50,480 bases of DNA from positions 1 to 50,480 of the forward strand of contig NZ_JAGGPA010000068.1 in assembly GCF_018614035.1 (NCBI RefSeq), given 5' to 3'. Each line of letters begins with the position of its first letter. Positions within the stretch are counted from its first letter, which is position 1. Position numbers and translations under genes: made by a program. Below are positions 8,174 to 15,930 of this stretch, in pieces. Origin of the DNA: Streptomyces sp. ISL-96 (GTDB lineage: Bacteria > Actinomycetota > Actinomycetes > Streptomycetales > Streptomycetaceae). The notes below the pieces were generated by a model that made no database searches, was not told where the DNA came from, and was given only the letters and a program-made list of their open reading frames with translations.

Positions 8174-8224
8174 TCGCAAGTCCGCGCAAGTTCGTTGAGG
8201 CCGGATCCAGGATGCTCCTAGCGT
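8174..8224 (+). promoter_or_regulatory. AAGT direct-repeat operator with promoter (TTGAGG-N18-TAGCGT)
   Basis: TCGCAAGTCCGCGCAAGTTCG spans 8174-8194, with two GCAAGT units 10 bp apart. It directly abuts a -35 TTGAGG (8195-8200), followed after 18 bp by the -10 TAGCGT (8219-8224). Transcription would start near 8231, in front of the DUF7848-like gene. The operator matches the one at 6502-6517. Confidence 0.55.
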
Positions 8225-8257
8225 GGTCGTGAGACGGACAACATGAGGAGCGGGGCC

Positions 8258-8686
8258 GTGAAGCCGATCACGTATGCGCAACCGCCGGTAGTGCTGCCGT
8301 TGCGAACAGATCCGGAGCCCGCACCGGTGGCCGACTGTGGAGTCTGCGCCGCCCTGGCCGTGCAGCGGCGGGAGGCCCGCCTCGGGTACGACGGCTCCAG
8401 GGTCAGCGACTGCAACGTAGAACTCCGGAACCATCCGCACCCTCGAGGAGTCGGCATGAGCGTGAAAGCCGTACTCCGGTACGTGAGCTATGTCATGCAC
8501 CGCCACCCCTCGGCGGAGACAACGGCAACGGCGCGCTGCCTGAACCCTGACTGCCACTGGACCGCCCCACCGACCGGGAACGCGGACGTGTGCACCGACA
8601 TGTGCATCCAGCACACCGGCCGGACCGGTCACATGACCTTCCTCCGGGAGTTTTCGGAAGTCGCCGTGGTCGAGCGTGCCCCGTGA
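8258..8686 (+). CDS. Two-part small protein: Cys-containing N-terminal part plus DUF7848-like C-terminal part
   Basis: A 142-aa protein from GTG 8258, chosen because AGGAG lies 7 nt upstream; ATG 8243 would add 5 residues. Residues ~25-65 (VADCGVCAALAVQRREA, VSDCNVELRNHPH) look like a small CxxC protein that is usually separate. Residues ~70-142 (VLRYVSYVMHR, CLNPDCHW, CTDMCIQHTGRTGHMTFLREF) resemble the DUF7848 family, with paired Cys and His that could bind zinc. The two parts are in one frame here. ATG 8457, at the junction, could also act as an internal start giving two proteins. Function unknown. Confidence 0.72.
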   Translation: MKPITYAQPPVVLPLRTDPEPAPVADCGVCAALAVQRREARLGYDGSRVSDCNVELRNHPHPRGVGMSVKAVLRYVSYVMHRHPSAETTATARCLNPDCHWTAPPTGNADVCTDMCIQHTGRTGHMTFLREFSEVAVVERAP

Positions 8687-8744
8687 GCGGGCGTTGTCCT
8701 GCGGCCGTGACCGGTCGCTCATGGCCGGATGGCAAGCTTGAACC

Positions 8745-10562
8745 ATGAACGATGCCGCCCCGGCGCCCACCCCCGCGCCCCGCCGTGCCCGTGTCCGTGC
8801 CCCCGAGCTGATCGGCAAGGGCGGGTGGCTCAACACCGGAGGCGAAGAGCTCAGCCTCGCTGACCTGCGAGGACGCATTGTCATCCTCGATTTCTGGACC
8901 TTTTGCTGCGTGAACTGCTTGCATGTCCTGGATGAGCTGCGGGAGCTGGAGGAGAAGCACCGCGACACGGTGGTGATCATCGGGGTCCACTCGCCGAAGT
9001 TCGTGCACGAGGCCGAGCACCAGGCCGTCGTCGACGCCGTCGAGCGGTACGGCGTGCATCACCCCGTCCTCGACGACCCTGAGCTCGCCACGTGGAAGCA
9101 GTACGCCGTACGGGCCTGGCCGACGCTCGTCGTCATCGACCCCGAGGGGTACGTCGTCGCGCAGCACGCCGGCGAGGGGCACGCGCACGCCATCGCGAAG
9201 CTCGTCGAGGAGCTGGAAGCCGCTCACGCGGCGAAGGGGACGCTGCGGCGCGGGGACGGGCCGTACGTCGCGCCGGAGCCCGTCGCGACCGACCTGCGCT
9301 TCCCGGGCAAGGCGCTGCTGCTGCCCGGCACGGGGAACTTCCTGGTCTCGGACACCACCCGGCATCAGCTTGTCGAGCTGGAGGGGGATGGCGAAACGGT
9401 TGTACGGCGCATCGGCGGCGGCGGGGACGGCGAGTTCAAGGAGCCGCAGGGGCTGGCGCTGCTGCCGGACGGGCGGGTCGTCGTGGCCGACACGGTCAAC
9501 CATCAGCTGCGTACGTACGACCCGGCGACCGGCGCCGTCGAGACCGTCGCCGGTACCGGAAAGCAGTGGTGGCAGGGGTCCCCGACCGCCGGGCCCGCCC
9601 GCGAGGTCGATCTGTCCTCGCCGTGGGACGTCGCGTGGTGGCAGGGCAAGGTGTGGATCGCCATGGCCGGCGTACACCAGCTGTGGACGTACGACCCCGA
9701 GGCAGGGACCGTGCGGGTCGCCGCCGGGACGACCAACGAGGGGCTCGTCGACGGGCCGGCGGCCGAGGCGTGGTTCGCCCAGCCGTCCGGGCTCGCGGTC
9801 TCGGCGGCCGGCGACCGGCTGTGGGTCGCGGACTCGGAGACGAGCGCGCTGCGGTACGTCGATGCCGACCTCGTCGTGCACACCGCCGTCGGGACCGGGC
9901 TCTTCGACTTCGGGCACCGCGACGGCGCGGCGGGGCAGGCGCTGCTCCAGCATCCGCTCGGGGTGACCGCGCTGCCCGACGGGTCGGTCGCGATCAGCGA
10001 CACGTACAACCACGCGCTGCGGCGCTACGACCCGGCCAGTGGTGAAGTGACCACTGTCGCCACCGACTTGAGGGAGCCGAGTGACGCGGTGCTCGTCGGT
10101 GACGACATCGTCGTCGTCGAGTCCGCCCGCCACCGGCTGACGCGGCTGCGGCTGCCCGACGAGGCGGTACGGGTGGAGGCCGTCGCACACCGTACGCAGC
10201 GGGCGGCGACCGAAGTGGCGCCGGGCAGGCTTCGGTTGGACGTCGTCTTCCAGGCGCCGAGCGGTCAGAAGCTGGACACGCGGTACGGGCCTTCTACGCG
10301 GCTGCTGGTGTCGTCTACGCCGCCGGAGCTGCTGAGCGGGGGTGAGGGGTCCGGGACGGATCTCAGCCGTGAGCTGGAGCTGAATCCGGAGGTTGTCGAA
10401 GGGGTGCTGCATGTCTCGGCGATGGCCGCGTCGTGCGACGACGACCCGGAGAACGAGTACCCGGCGTGCCATGTCCACCAGCAGGACTGGGGTGTGCCCG
10501 TCCGCGTGACGGCGGGGGGAGCGCCCCGGCTGCCGCTGGTGTTGGCGGGCATGGATTCCTGA
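8745..10562 (+). CDS. Thioredoxin-like / NHL-repeat protein (NHLRC2 type)
   Basis: A 605-aa cytoplasmic protein. The N-terminal thioredoxin-like domain (about residues 25-155) has a CxxC redox motif (C55-V-N-C58, in FWTFCCVNC) and a later cis-Pro-type WPTLVVIDPEG. A six-bladed NHL beta-propeller follows (about 165-500), with repeated blade signatures such as LPDGRVVVADTVNHQLR, RLWVADSETSALR and LPDGSVAISDTYNHALR. The C-terminal beta domain (about 500-605) may correspond to that of human NHLRC2, which has the same architecture. No membrane segment or signal is seen. The substrate and role in bacteria are not established. Confidence 0.88.
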   Translation: MNDAAPAPTPAPRRARVRAPELIGKGGWLNTGGEELSLADLRGRIVILDFWTFCCVNCLHVLDELRELEEKHRDTVVIIGVHSPKFVHEAEHQAVVDAVERYGVHHPVLDDPELATWKQYAVRAWPTLVVIDPEGYVVAQHAGEGHAHAIAKLVEELEAAHAAKGTLRRGDGPYVAPEPVATDLRFPGKALLLPGTGNFLVSDTTRHQLVELEGDGETVVRRIGGGGDGEFKEPQGLALLPDGRVVVADTVNHQLRTYDPATGAVETVAGTGKQWWQGSPTAGPAREVDLSSPWDVAWWQGKVWIAMAGVHQLWTYDPEAGTVRVAAGTTNEGLVDGPAAEAWFAQPSGLAVSAAGDRLWVADSETSALRYVDADLVVHTAVGTGLFDFGHRDGAAGQALLQHPLGVTALPDGSVAISDTYNHALRRYDPASGEVTTVATDLREPSDAVLVGDDIVVVESARHRLTRLRLPDEAVRVEAVAHRTQRAATEVAPGRLRLDVVFQAPSGQKLDTRYGPSTRLLVSSTPPELLSGGEGSGTDLSRELELNPEVVEGVLHVSAMAASCDDDPENEYPACHVHQQDWGVPVRVTAGGAPRLPLVLAGMDS

Positions 10563-10623
10563 GCGCGCCGGTGCGGTGCTCAGCCCTGGCTGCGCCGGGC
10601 GGGGCGCTCGGTGACCGTCTCTT

Positions 10624-10756
10624 GCGGGGGCTCCGGGGTCGGTGCCGTGCCGGGGCGTCTCCTCGGGCGTCGAACGTTCGGGTACTCGTTCTTGTATTCG
10701 GGCTCGTTGCGTTCAACGCCCTGCGGGGAGCGCCCCGGCACGTCCCCTCCTGGCAC
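10624..10756 (-). repeat. 133-bp dispersed 3'-end element, copy 1
   Basis: Read on the minus strand it begins GTGCCAGGAGGGGACGTG and contains GGGGCGCTCCCC and GGGCGTTGAACGCAAC. A 21-nt variable core follows, then the palindrome CGAACGTTCG and CCCGAGGAGACGCCCCGG. Copy 2 at 38844-38976 is nearly identical outside the core, whose length there is 22 nt. Both copies lie downstream of a gene (NHL protein here, FUSC protein there) in the same orientation relative to that gene. Confidence 0.75.
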
Positions 10757-10788
10757 CGTGCGTGCGATGCCAGTGCCGGGCGCGCCCC

Positions 10789-10890
10789 CGCGAAATCCAG
10801 CCCGTCCGGCGTTTGAGGACACGCCCGTAGGGCGTCCGGGGGCTTGCCCCCACCACGCGGCGGAGCCGCAAAAATCCAGCCCGTCCAGGG
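10789..10890. repeat. Intergenic repeat with two CAGCCCGTCC motifs
   Basis: Two copies of AATCCAGCCCGTCC occur at about 10794 and 10873; the first continues into GGCGTTTGAGGAC. Between them is the hairpin-forming stretch GGGGGCTTGCCCCC. The reverse complement, CAAACGCCGGACGGGCTG, occurs at about 38416, and a variant (CAAACGCCGGAGGGGCTG) at about 38477. I know this motif as a very common intergenic sequence in Streptomyces genomes. No gene is supported between 10563 and 10898. Confidence 0.65.
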
Positions 10891-10898
10891 GCGGTCGG

Positions 10899-11126
10899 TC
10901 AGGGGGTGTGGTGGTGCCGGTCGTCGTCGGAGACCACGGTGGTGGTCGGGGGCACGACCATGCGGCGGCGCCTGGCGACGCTGGCGTAGACCGCCACCCC
11001 GATGATGCCGACGAGCATCATGATGACCCCGACGAGGTCGAGGTTGACGCTTTCCATCTCCCAGTCGGTGGCGAAGGTGAGTATCGCCCCGCCCGCGATG
11101 AGGAGTATGAATCCTCCCAGTCCCAT
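10899..11126 (-). CDS. DUF6458 family small membrane protein
   Basis: A 75-aa protein from the ATG at 11126 (MGLGGFILLIAGGAILTFA). Two transmembrane helices (about residues 3-20 and 29-50) flank the short family motif DWEMESVNLDLVG, and the tail is basic then His-rich (RRRRMVV, DDDRHHH). GGAGG precedes the start. The longer frame to 11195 has no family match. DUF6458 is an actinobacterial family of unknown function. Confidence 0.85.
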   Translation of the reverse strand: MGLGGFILLIAGGAILTFATDWEMESVNLDLVGVIMMLVGIIGVAVYASVARRRRMVVPPTTTVVSDDDRHHHTP

Positions 11127-11217
11127 GACTTCCGCCTCCCTGTCGGCCCGGCTGGTCCGGACCGGTGTACGTACTTCGCGTACCCGGCCCTTCAACAGAC
11201 AAGCCTCTGAGTCGGGT

Positions 11218-12513
11218 TCAGCCTTCGAGGAAGGCCGTCATCGCGTTCCCGAGGAGGTACGGATCGTCCGCTCCGCACAGTTCACGCGCACTGTGCATGG
11301 AGAGGATCGCTACGCCGATGTCGACGGTCTGGATGCCGTGCCGGGCGGAGGTGATCGGGCCGATCGTCGTGCCGCACGGCATCGAGTTGTTCGACACGAA
11401 GACCTGCCACGGCACGCCCGCCTTCTCGCACGCCGCCGCGAACACGGCCTGGCCGCTGCCGTCCGTCGCGTACCGCATGTTGACGTTGACCTTGAGGATC
11501 GGTCCGCCGTTGGCGCGCGGGTGGTGCGTCGGGTCGTGGCGTTCGGAGTAGTTGGGGTGCACCGCGTGGCCGGTGTCGGACGACAGGCAGACCGTGCCGG
11601 CGAAGGCGCGCGCCTTGTCGTCGTAACTGCCGCCGCGTGCGAAGACCGAGCGCTCCAGTACGTTGCCGAGGAGAGGGCCGTCGGCGCCGGTGTCTGACTG
11701 CGAACCGTTCTCCTCGTGGTCGAAGCCGGCTAGGACGGGGATGTACGGGAGCGGGGCGTTTGCGGTGCTGACGGCCGTCAGCGCGGCGACTCCCGCGTGT
11801 ACGGAGATCAGGTTGTCCATGCGGGGACCGGCGACCAGCTCGCGGTCGCGGCCGAGGTAGGCCGGTGGGTCGATGCTGTGAGCCATCAGGTCCCAGCCGG
11901 CGACCTCGCCCTCGGTGAGGCCTTCCTCTTCCTCCAGGAAACGGATCAGGTCGCCCTCGTGCACGTCACCGAGGCCCCAGATCGGCTGCATGTGCCGCTG
12001 CTTGTCGAGCTTGAGGCCCTCGGCGTTCACCGACCGGTCCAGGTGCACGGCCAGCTGCGGTACACGCAGCAGCGCCCGGTCGATGTTGACCAGGCGGTGC
12101 GAGCCGTCGCGCAGTGTCAGGCGGCCCGCGATGCCCAGGTCGCGGTCGAGCCAGGTGTTGAGGAGCGTCCCGCCGTAGATCTCGACGGCGATCTGCCGCC
12201 AGCCCGCCGCGCCCATGTCGGGCAGCGGCTTCACGTGCAGGTGCGGGGAGTCGGTGTGGCCGCCGATGATCCGGAACGGCGTGCTCGCCTCCGCGCCCTC
12301 CGGTACGTACCAGGCGATGATCGCCCCGCCGCGCAGCACGTACTTACCGCCGGACGTCGCGTCCCAGGCCTCGGTCTCCGTGACCTGCCGGAACCCGGCC
12401 TTGTCCAGTCGCCCGGCGGCGTTGGCCACCGCGTGGTACGGCGTCGGGCAGGCCGCCAGGAAGGACATCAGGTCGTCGGTGTGGCCGCGGTCGAAGCGGG
12501 CGGGTGCGCTCAT
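11218..12513 (-). CDS. apeB: M18 family aminopeptidase
   Basis: A 431-aa zinc metallo-aminopeptidase. Metal-binding and catalytic signatures are present: GGHTDSPHLHVKP near residue 80, the internal GLGDVHEGD, GPRMDNLISV, FDHEENGSQS, and the late ILSMHSARE His. Length matches bacterial M18 enzymes (aspartyl aminopeptidase type), which form large cytoplasmic dodecamers that trim N-terminal acidic residues. ATG 12513 (MSAPARFDRGHTDD) matches family N-termini; ATG 12525 would add 4 residues. No clear ribosome-binding site is visible for either. Confidence 0.9.
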   Translation of the reverse strand: MSAPARFDRGHTDDLMSFLAACPTPYHAVANAAGRLDKAGFRQVTETEAWDATSGGKYVLRGGAIIAWYVPEGAEASTPFRIIGGHTDSPHLHVKPLPDMGAAGWRQIAVEIYGGTLLNTWLDRDLGIAGRLTLRDGSHRLVNIDRALLRVPQLAVHLDRSVNAEGLKLDKQRHMQPIWGLGDVHEGDLIRFLEEEEGLTEGEVAGWDLMAHSIDPPAYLGRDRELVAGPRMDNLISVHAGVAALTAVSTANAPLPYIPVLAGFDHEENGSQSDTGADGPLLGNVLERSVFARGGSYDDKARAFAGTVCLSSDTGHAVHPNYSERHDPTHHPRANGGPILKVNVNMRYATDGSGQAVFAAACEKAGVPWQVFVSNNSMPCGTTIGPITSARHGIQTVDIGVAILSMHSARELCGADDPYLLGNAMTAFLEG

Positions 12514-12572
12514 GGGGTTCACCATAACCAGGGTTAACTACGGGCCGTACAGCCTGTCTCGGAGCCGGTTCG

Positions 12573-13286
12573 TCAGAGGCCGGGCGGGCGCTCGAAGCGC
12601 CGCTGTATCGTCCGGCGCTCGCCGCGGCGCACCTGCGGCAGCATCTGCGGGGCGCCGGGCGGACGCTGCCGCTGACGGCGGCGTCCCACGCAGAACAGGC
12701 AGCCCTCGCCGGGCGGCGCGGTCGGGTCGATGGGTGAGCCGGGGTGCTCGGAGCAGCCCGACGCGTTGCGCGGCCGGGAGAGCTCGCGGGCGACGATGAA
12801 GGCGCGGTGCAGGGTGTCCGCGAGGTCCACGAACTCCTCGCCGGGGGAGGAGACGGTGACGGCGAAGGCGCGGTCGTTGACTCGCTGGACGTACCCCTTG
12901 AGTGCGTCCAGCGTGTACGGCGGATCCGGCACGGGGTAGCCGAGGCGGCGCTGCTCGGCCGGTGCGGGAACGCTGCGCTCGCCGCGGCGGCGGCGGTCGT
13001 TGCAGAGCAGGCAGCGGCCCCAGCCGTTGGGGGCCTCGGGGTCGATGGCGCCGTTGGGGTGCAGGTCGCAGCCGGTGTAGCTCTTGACGGGGGCGAGCTC
13101 GGCGGCCGTCTTGAAGGCGACGTACAGGGTGTCGGCGATGGGTTCGTATTCGAGGGGGTGGGAGCCGTCGTACAGGTCGCTGATCTGGTCGCCCACCGAG
13201 CCGAGCTTTCCGCGCAGCTCACTGAGCGCGTACGGCCGGCCGGCCGGGACGGAATAGCCACCCCTGCGGGGTTCCATGGAACTCAT
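12573..13286 (-). CDS. Internally duplicated Cys/His protein, unknown function
   Basis: A 237-aa protein from the ATG at 13286 (MSSMEPRRGG). It consists of two copies of one module: residues ~11-103 and ~117-204. Each copy starts with Y-x-VP-x(2)-P-Y-x-L, has an ADTL-(Y/H)-x-AF helix, and ends in a Cys/His cluster: GCDLHPNGAIDPEAP then CLLCNDRRRR (C73, H76, C92, C95), and GCSEHPGSPIDPTAP then CLFCVGRRR (C178, H181, C196, C199). Each cluster looks like a zinc site. The C-terminus is very Arg-rich. No known family was recognised; a nucleic-acid or protein-binding role is only a guess. Confidence 0.75.
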   Translation of the reverse strand: MSSMEPRRGGYSVPAGRPYALSELRGKLGSVGDQISDLYDGSHPLEYEPIADTLYVAFKTAAELAPVKSYTGCDLHPNGAIDPEAPNGWGRCLLCNDRRRRGERSVPAPAEQRRLGYPVPDPPYTLDALKGYVQRVNDRAFAVTVSSPGEEFVDLADTLHRAFIVARELSRPRNASGCSEHPGSPIDPTAPPGEGCLFCVGRRRQRQRPPGAPQMLPQVRRGERRTIQRRFERPPGL

Positions 13287-13379
13287 GTCGACAAGAGTCG
13301 CACGGGCCACTGACAACGGGCACTGACAACGGGCCGGGCACAAAGTGCCCGGCCCGTCGCCAGAGGGTTTCGCAGTGGA

Positions 13380-15206
13380 CTAGAAGGCCGCTTCGTCCAG
13401 CTCCATCAGGGACTGGTCGACGGACTCGGCCAGGGCGCGCTCGACACCGACGCCCGGCAGGACGTTCGCGGCGAAGAACTTCGCCGCCGCCATCTTGCCC
13501 GTGTAGAAGGGGACGTCCTTCGCGGAGGCGTTCGGCAGCTTCTCCGCCGCCACCGCCGCGCCCTTGAGCAGCAGGTAGCCGACGACGACGTCACCGGAGG
13601 CCATCAGCAGGCGCGTGGTGTTCAGGCCGACCTTGTAGATCGACTTGACGTCCTGCTCGGTGGCGGCGAGGTCGGTGAGCATCGCGCCGACGATCGCCTC
13701 CAGGTCCACGGCCGCCTTGGCGAGCGTCTCGCGGGCCGCGGCGAACTCGTCGCCGCCGGTGCCGACCGCGATGAACTTCTTGATGTCCTCGGCCAGCGAG
13801 TTCAGCGCCGCGCCCTGGTTGCGGACGATCTTGCGGAAGAAGAAGTCCTGGCCCTGGATCGCGGTCGTGCCCTCGTACAGGGTGTCGATCTTCGCGTCAC
13901 GGATGTACTGCTCGATCGGGTACTCCTGGAGGTACCCGGAGCCGCCGAACGTCTGGAGCGACTGCGCCAGCTGCTCGTACGACTTCTCGGAGCCGTAGCC
14001 CTTGACGATCGGCAGGAGGAGGTCGTTCATGGCGACGAGCGCCTTGGTGTCCTCGCCCGCGGCCTCCTTGGCCGCGATCTCGTCCTGGACGGACGCGGTG
14101 TGCAGGACCAGGGCGCGCATGCCCTCGGCGTACGCCTTCTGCGTCATGAGCGCGCGGCGGACGTCGGGGTGGTGCGTGATGGTGACCTTGGGCGCGGTCT
14201 TGTCCATGAAGTTGGCGAGGTCGGGGCCCTGGACGCGCTCCTTGGCGTACTCAAGGGCGTTGAGGTAGCCCGTCGAGAGCGTCGCGATGGCCTTCGTGCC
14301 GACCATCATCCGGGCGAACTCGATGATCATGAACATCTGGCGGATGCCGTCGTGCTTGTCGCCGATCAGCCAGCCCTTGGCGGGGTGCTGGTCGCCGAAG
14401 GTCATCTCGCACGTGTTGGAGGCCTTGAGGCCCATCTTGTGCTCGACGTTCGTGGCGTACGCGCCGTTGCGGGCGCCCAGCTCGCCGGTCTCCCAGTCGA
14501 ACTCGTACTTCGGGACGAGGAAGAGGGACAGGCCCTTGGTGCCGGGACCGGCGCCCTCAGGGCGCGCCAGCACGTAGTGAAGGATGTTCTCCGACATGTC
14601 GTGCTCGCCGGACGTGATGAAGCGCTTCACGCCCTCGATGTGCCAGGAGCCGTCGGCCTGCTGGATAGCCTTCGTGCGGCCCGCGCCGACGTCCGAACCG
14701 GCGTCCGGCTCGGTGAGGACCATCGTCGAGCCCCACTGCTTGTCGACGGCGATCTTCGCGATCTTCTTCTGCGCCTCGTTGCCCTCCTCGAAGAGCACGC
14801 CGGCGAACGCCGGGCCCGACGAGTACATCCACACCGCCGGGTTGGCGCCGAGCAGCAGCTCCGCGTACGCCCAGATCAGCGAGCGCGGGGAGGTGGTGCC
14901 GCCGATCTCCTCGGGGAGGCCGAGGCGCCAGTACTCGCTGTCCATGAAGGCCTGGTAGCTCTTCTTGAAGGACGCCGGTACGGGAGCGGTGTTGGTGGCC
15001 GGGTCGAAGACCGGCGGGTTGCGGTCGGCGTCCTCGAACGAGGCGGCGAGGTCGTTCTCCGCGAGGCGGGCGATCTCGTCCAGGATGCTCTTGGCGGTCT
15101 CGACGTCCATCTCCGCGAACGGGCCGGTGCCGTACAGCTTGTCGCGGCCGAGTACCTCGAAGAGGTTGAACTCGATGTCGCGGAGGTTCGACTTGTAGTG
15201 ACCCAT
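13380..15206 (-). CDS. Acyl-CoA dehydrogenase
   Basis: A 608-aa FAD enzyme, longer than the classic ~380-aa type because it has an extra C-terminal AcdC-type domain (about residues 475-600). Recognisable parts are MVLTEPDAGSDVGAG (FAD/substrate contact), QTFGGSGYLQEYPIEQYIRD and DTLYEGTTAIQGQDF with the likely catalytic Glu. It catalyses alpha,beta-dehydrogenation of acyl-CoA in fatty-acid beta-oxidation. A candidate operator of the TetR/fatty-acid type lies upstream (15257-15291). It stands alone on its strand and is divergent from the SseB-like gene. Confidence 0.93.
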   Translation of the reverse strand: MGHYKSNLRDIEFNLFEVLGRDKLYGTGPFAEMDVETAKSILDEIARLAENDLAASFEDADRNPPVFDPATNTAPVPASFKKSYQAFMDSEYWRLGLPEEIGGTTSPRSLIWAYAELLLGANPAVWMYSSGPAFAGVLFEEGNEAQKKIAKIAVDKQWGSTMVLTEPDAGSDVGAGRTKAIQQADGSWHIEGVKRFITSGEHDMSENILHYVLARPEGAGPGTKGLSLFLVPKYEFDWETGELGARNGAYATNVEHKMGLKASNTCEMTFGDQHPAKGWLIGDKHDGIRQMFMIIEFARMMVGTKAIATLSTGYLNALEYAKERVQGPDLANFMDKTAPKVTITHHPDVRRALMTQKAYAEGMRALVLHTASVQDEIAAKEAAGEDTKALVAMNDLLLPIVKGYGSEKSYEQLAQSLQTFGGSGYLQEYPIEQYIRDAKIDTLYEGTTAIQGQDFFFRKIVRNQGAALNSLAEDIKKFIAVGTGGDEFAAARETLAKAAVDLEAIVGAMLTDLAATEQDVKSIYKVGLNTTRLLMASGDVVVGYLLLKGAAVAAEKLPNASAKDVPFYTGKMAAAKFFAANVLPGVGVERALAESVDQSLMELDEAAF

Positions 15207-15256
15207 GGCAACGGCTCCGTTAAGGATCGGGAGGCAGGTTCCTCGTACATCTACTA

Positions 15257-15291
15257 CTACTCAGTAGCTACGATGATGCTACCCGTCGGTA
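15257..15291. promoter_or_regulatory. Two candidate palindromic operators between acyl-CoA dehydrogenase and SseB-like genes
   Basis: CTACTCAGTAG (15257-15267) is a perfect odd palindrome. TACCCGTCGGTA (15280-15291) has TACC/GGTA arms. Centres are 23-24 bp apart, about two helical turns. The sites lie 51-85 bp before the dehydrogenase start. TAC-rich palindromes of this kind are typical of TetR-family regulators of fatty-acid degradation in actinobacteria; the regulator here is not in the window. Confidence 0.42.
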
Positions 15292-15340
15292 ATAAGGCGC
15301 AACCCCTTCCGGTGATGTGTGACTGAGTACGCTTGCGTGC

Positions 15341-15805
15341 ATGTACGGCTACGACCAGAACCAGGGTGGACAGCAGCAGCAGTACGCGCCGCCGCAGCCT
15401 CCGCCCCAGGGCGGCTACGGGGAGCAGCCGCTCTACCCGGAGCCGTCGCCGCCTTCGCTCGCCGACGGGGTGCGCGCCTTCACCACCGGGACGCTCTCCG
15501 TCGAGGACTTCCAGCAGATCTTCGCCACGTCGAAGGTCTACTGCCCGCGCGGCGACAACCCCGGCTTCCTCGCGCTGCACAACACCCAGCAGCCGGTGAT
15601 CCCGATGTTCACCTCGCTCAAGGAGCTGCGTAAGTACGCGGGCAAGGAGTCCAAGTACTTCGTGATCACCGGGGCGGAGGTGATCGATCTGCTGCCGACC
15701 GGGTACGGCTTCGTCCTCGACATGGAGGGTGAGCACCGGATGGTCTTCGACGCGAAGGCGGTGGAGCAGATGGTCGACTTCGCGATGCGGCGTATGTATG
15801 GCTAG
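15341..15805 (+). CDS. SseB-like N-terminal domain protein
   Basis: A 154-aa protein. Residues 1-45 are a Gln/Pro/Gly/Tyr-rich low-complexity head (YGYDQNQGGQQQQY). Residues ~50-150 form the SseB N-terminal domain (LSVEDFQQIFATSKVYCPRG, PMFTSLKELRKYAGKESKYFVITG, GFVLDMEGEHRMVF). The family is widespread in actinobacteria with no settled function. No Shine-Dalgarno sequence precedes the ATG; TACGCT, ending 9 nt upstream of it, could be the -10 of a near-leaderless message. A strong hairpin follows the gene. Confidence 0.85.
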   Translation: MYGYDQNQGGQQQQYAPPQPPPQGGYGEQPLYPEPSPPSLADGVRAFTTGTLSVEDFQQIFATSKVYCPRGDNPGFLALHNTQQPVIPMFTSLKELRKYAGKESKYFVITGAEVIDLLPTGYGFVLDMEGEHRMVFDAKAVEQMVDFAMRRMYG

Positions 15806-15840
15806 AGGGATCGGCTGAGGACTGTCGGCCGAGGACACGG

Positions 15841-15867
15841 GCGCCCGGGGGAATTCCTCCCGGGCGC
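15841..15867 (+). terminator. Hairpin terminator after the SseB-like gene
   Basis: GCGCCCGGG (15841-15849) and CCCGGGCGC (15859-15867) form a perfect 9-bp stem around a 9-nt loop containing GAATTC. It lies 36 nt after the stop; a short TTCTCGTT follows instead of a U run. Confidence 0.7.
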
Positions 15868-15930
15868 TTCTCGTTCCCACTGGCAGGAAGTTCTACGTTC
15901 AACTAAAGTGGACGTACAAGGAGGCCCGCC

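Noticed and set aside
10580..10741. 53-aa minus-strand frame with AGGAGGGG before a GTG
   Set aside because: The second copy of the same repeat at 38.9 kb shifts frame in its variable core, so the sequence is conserved as DNA, not as protein.
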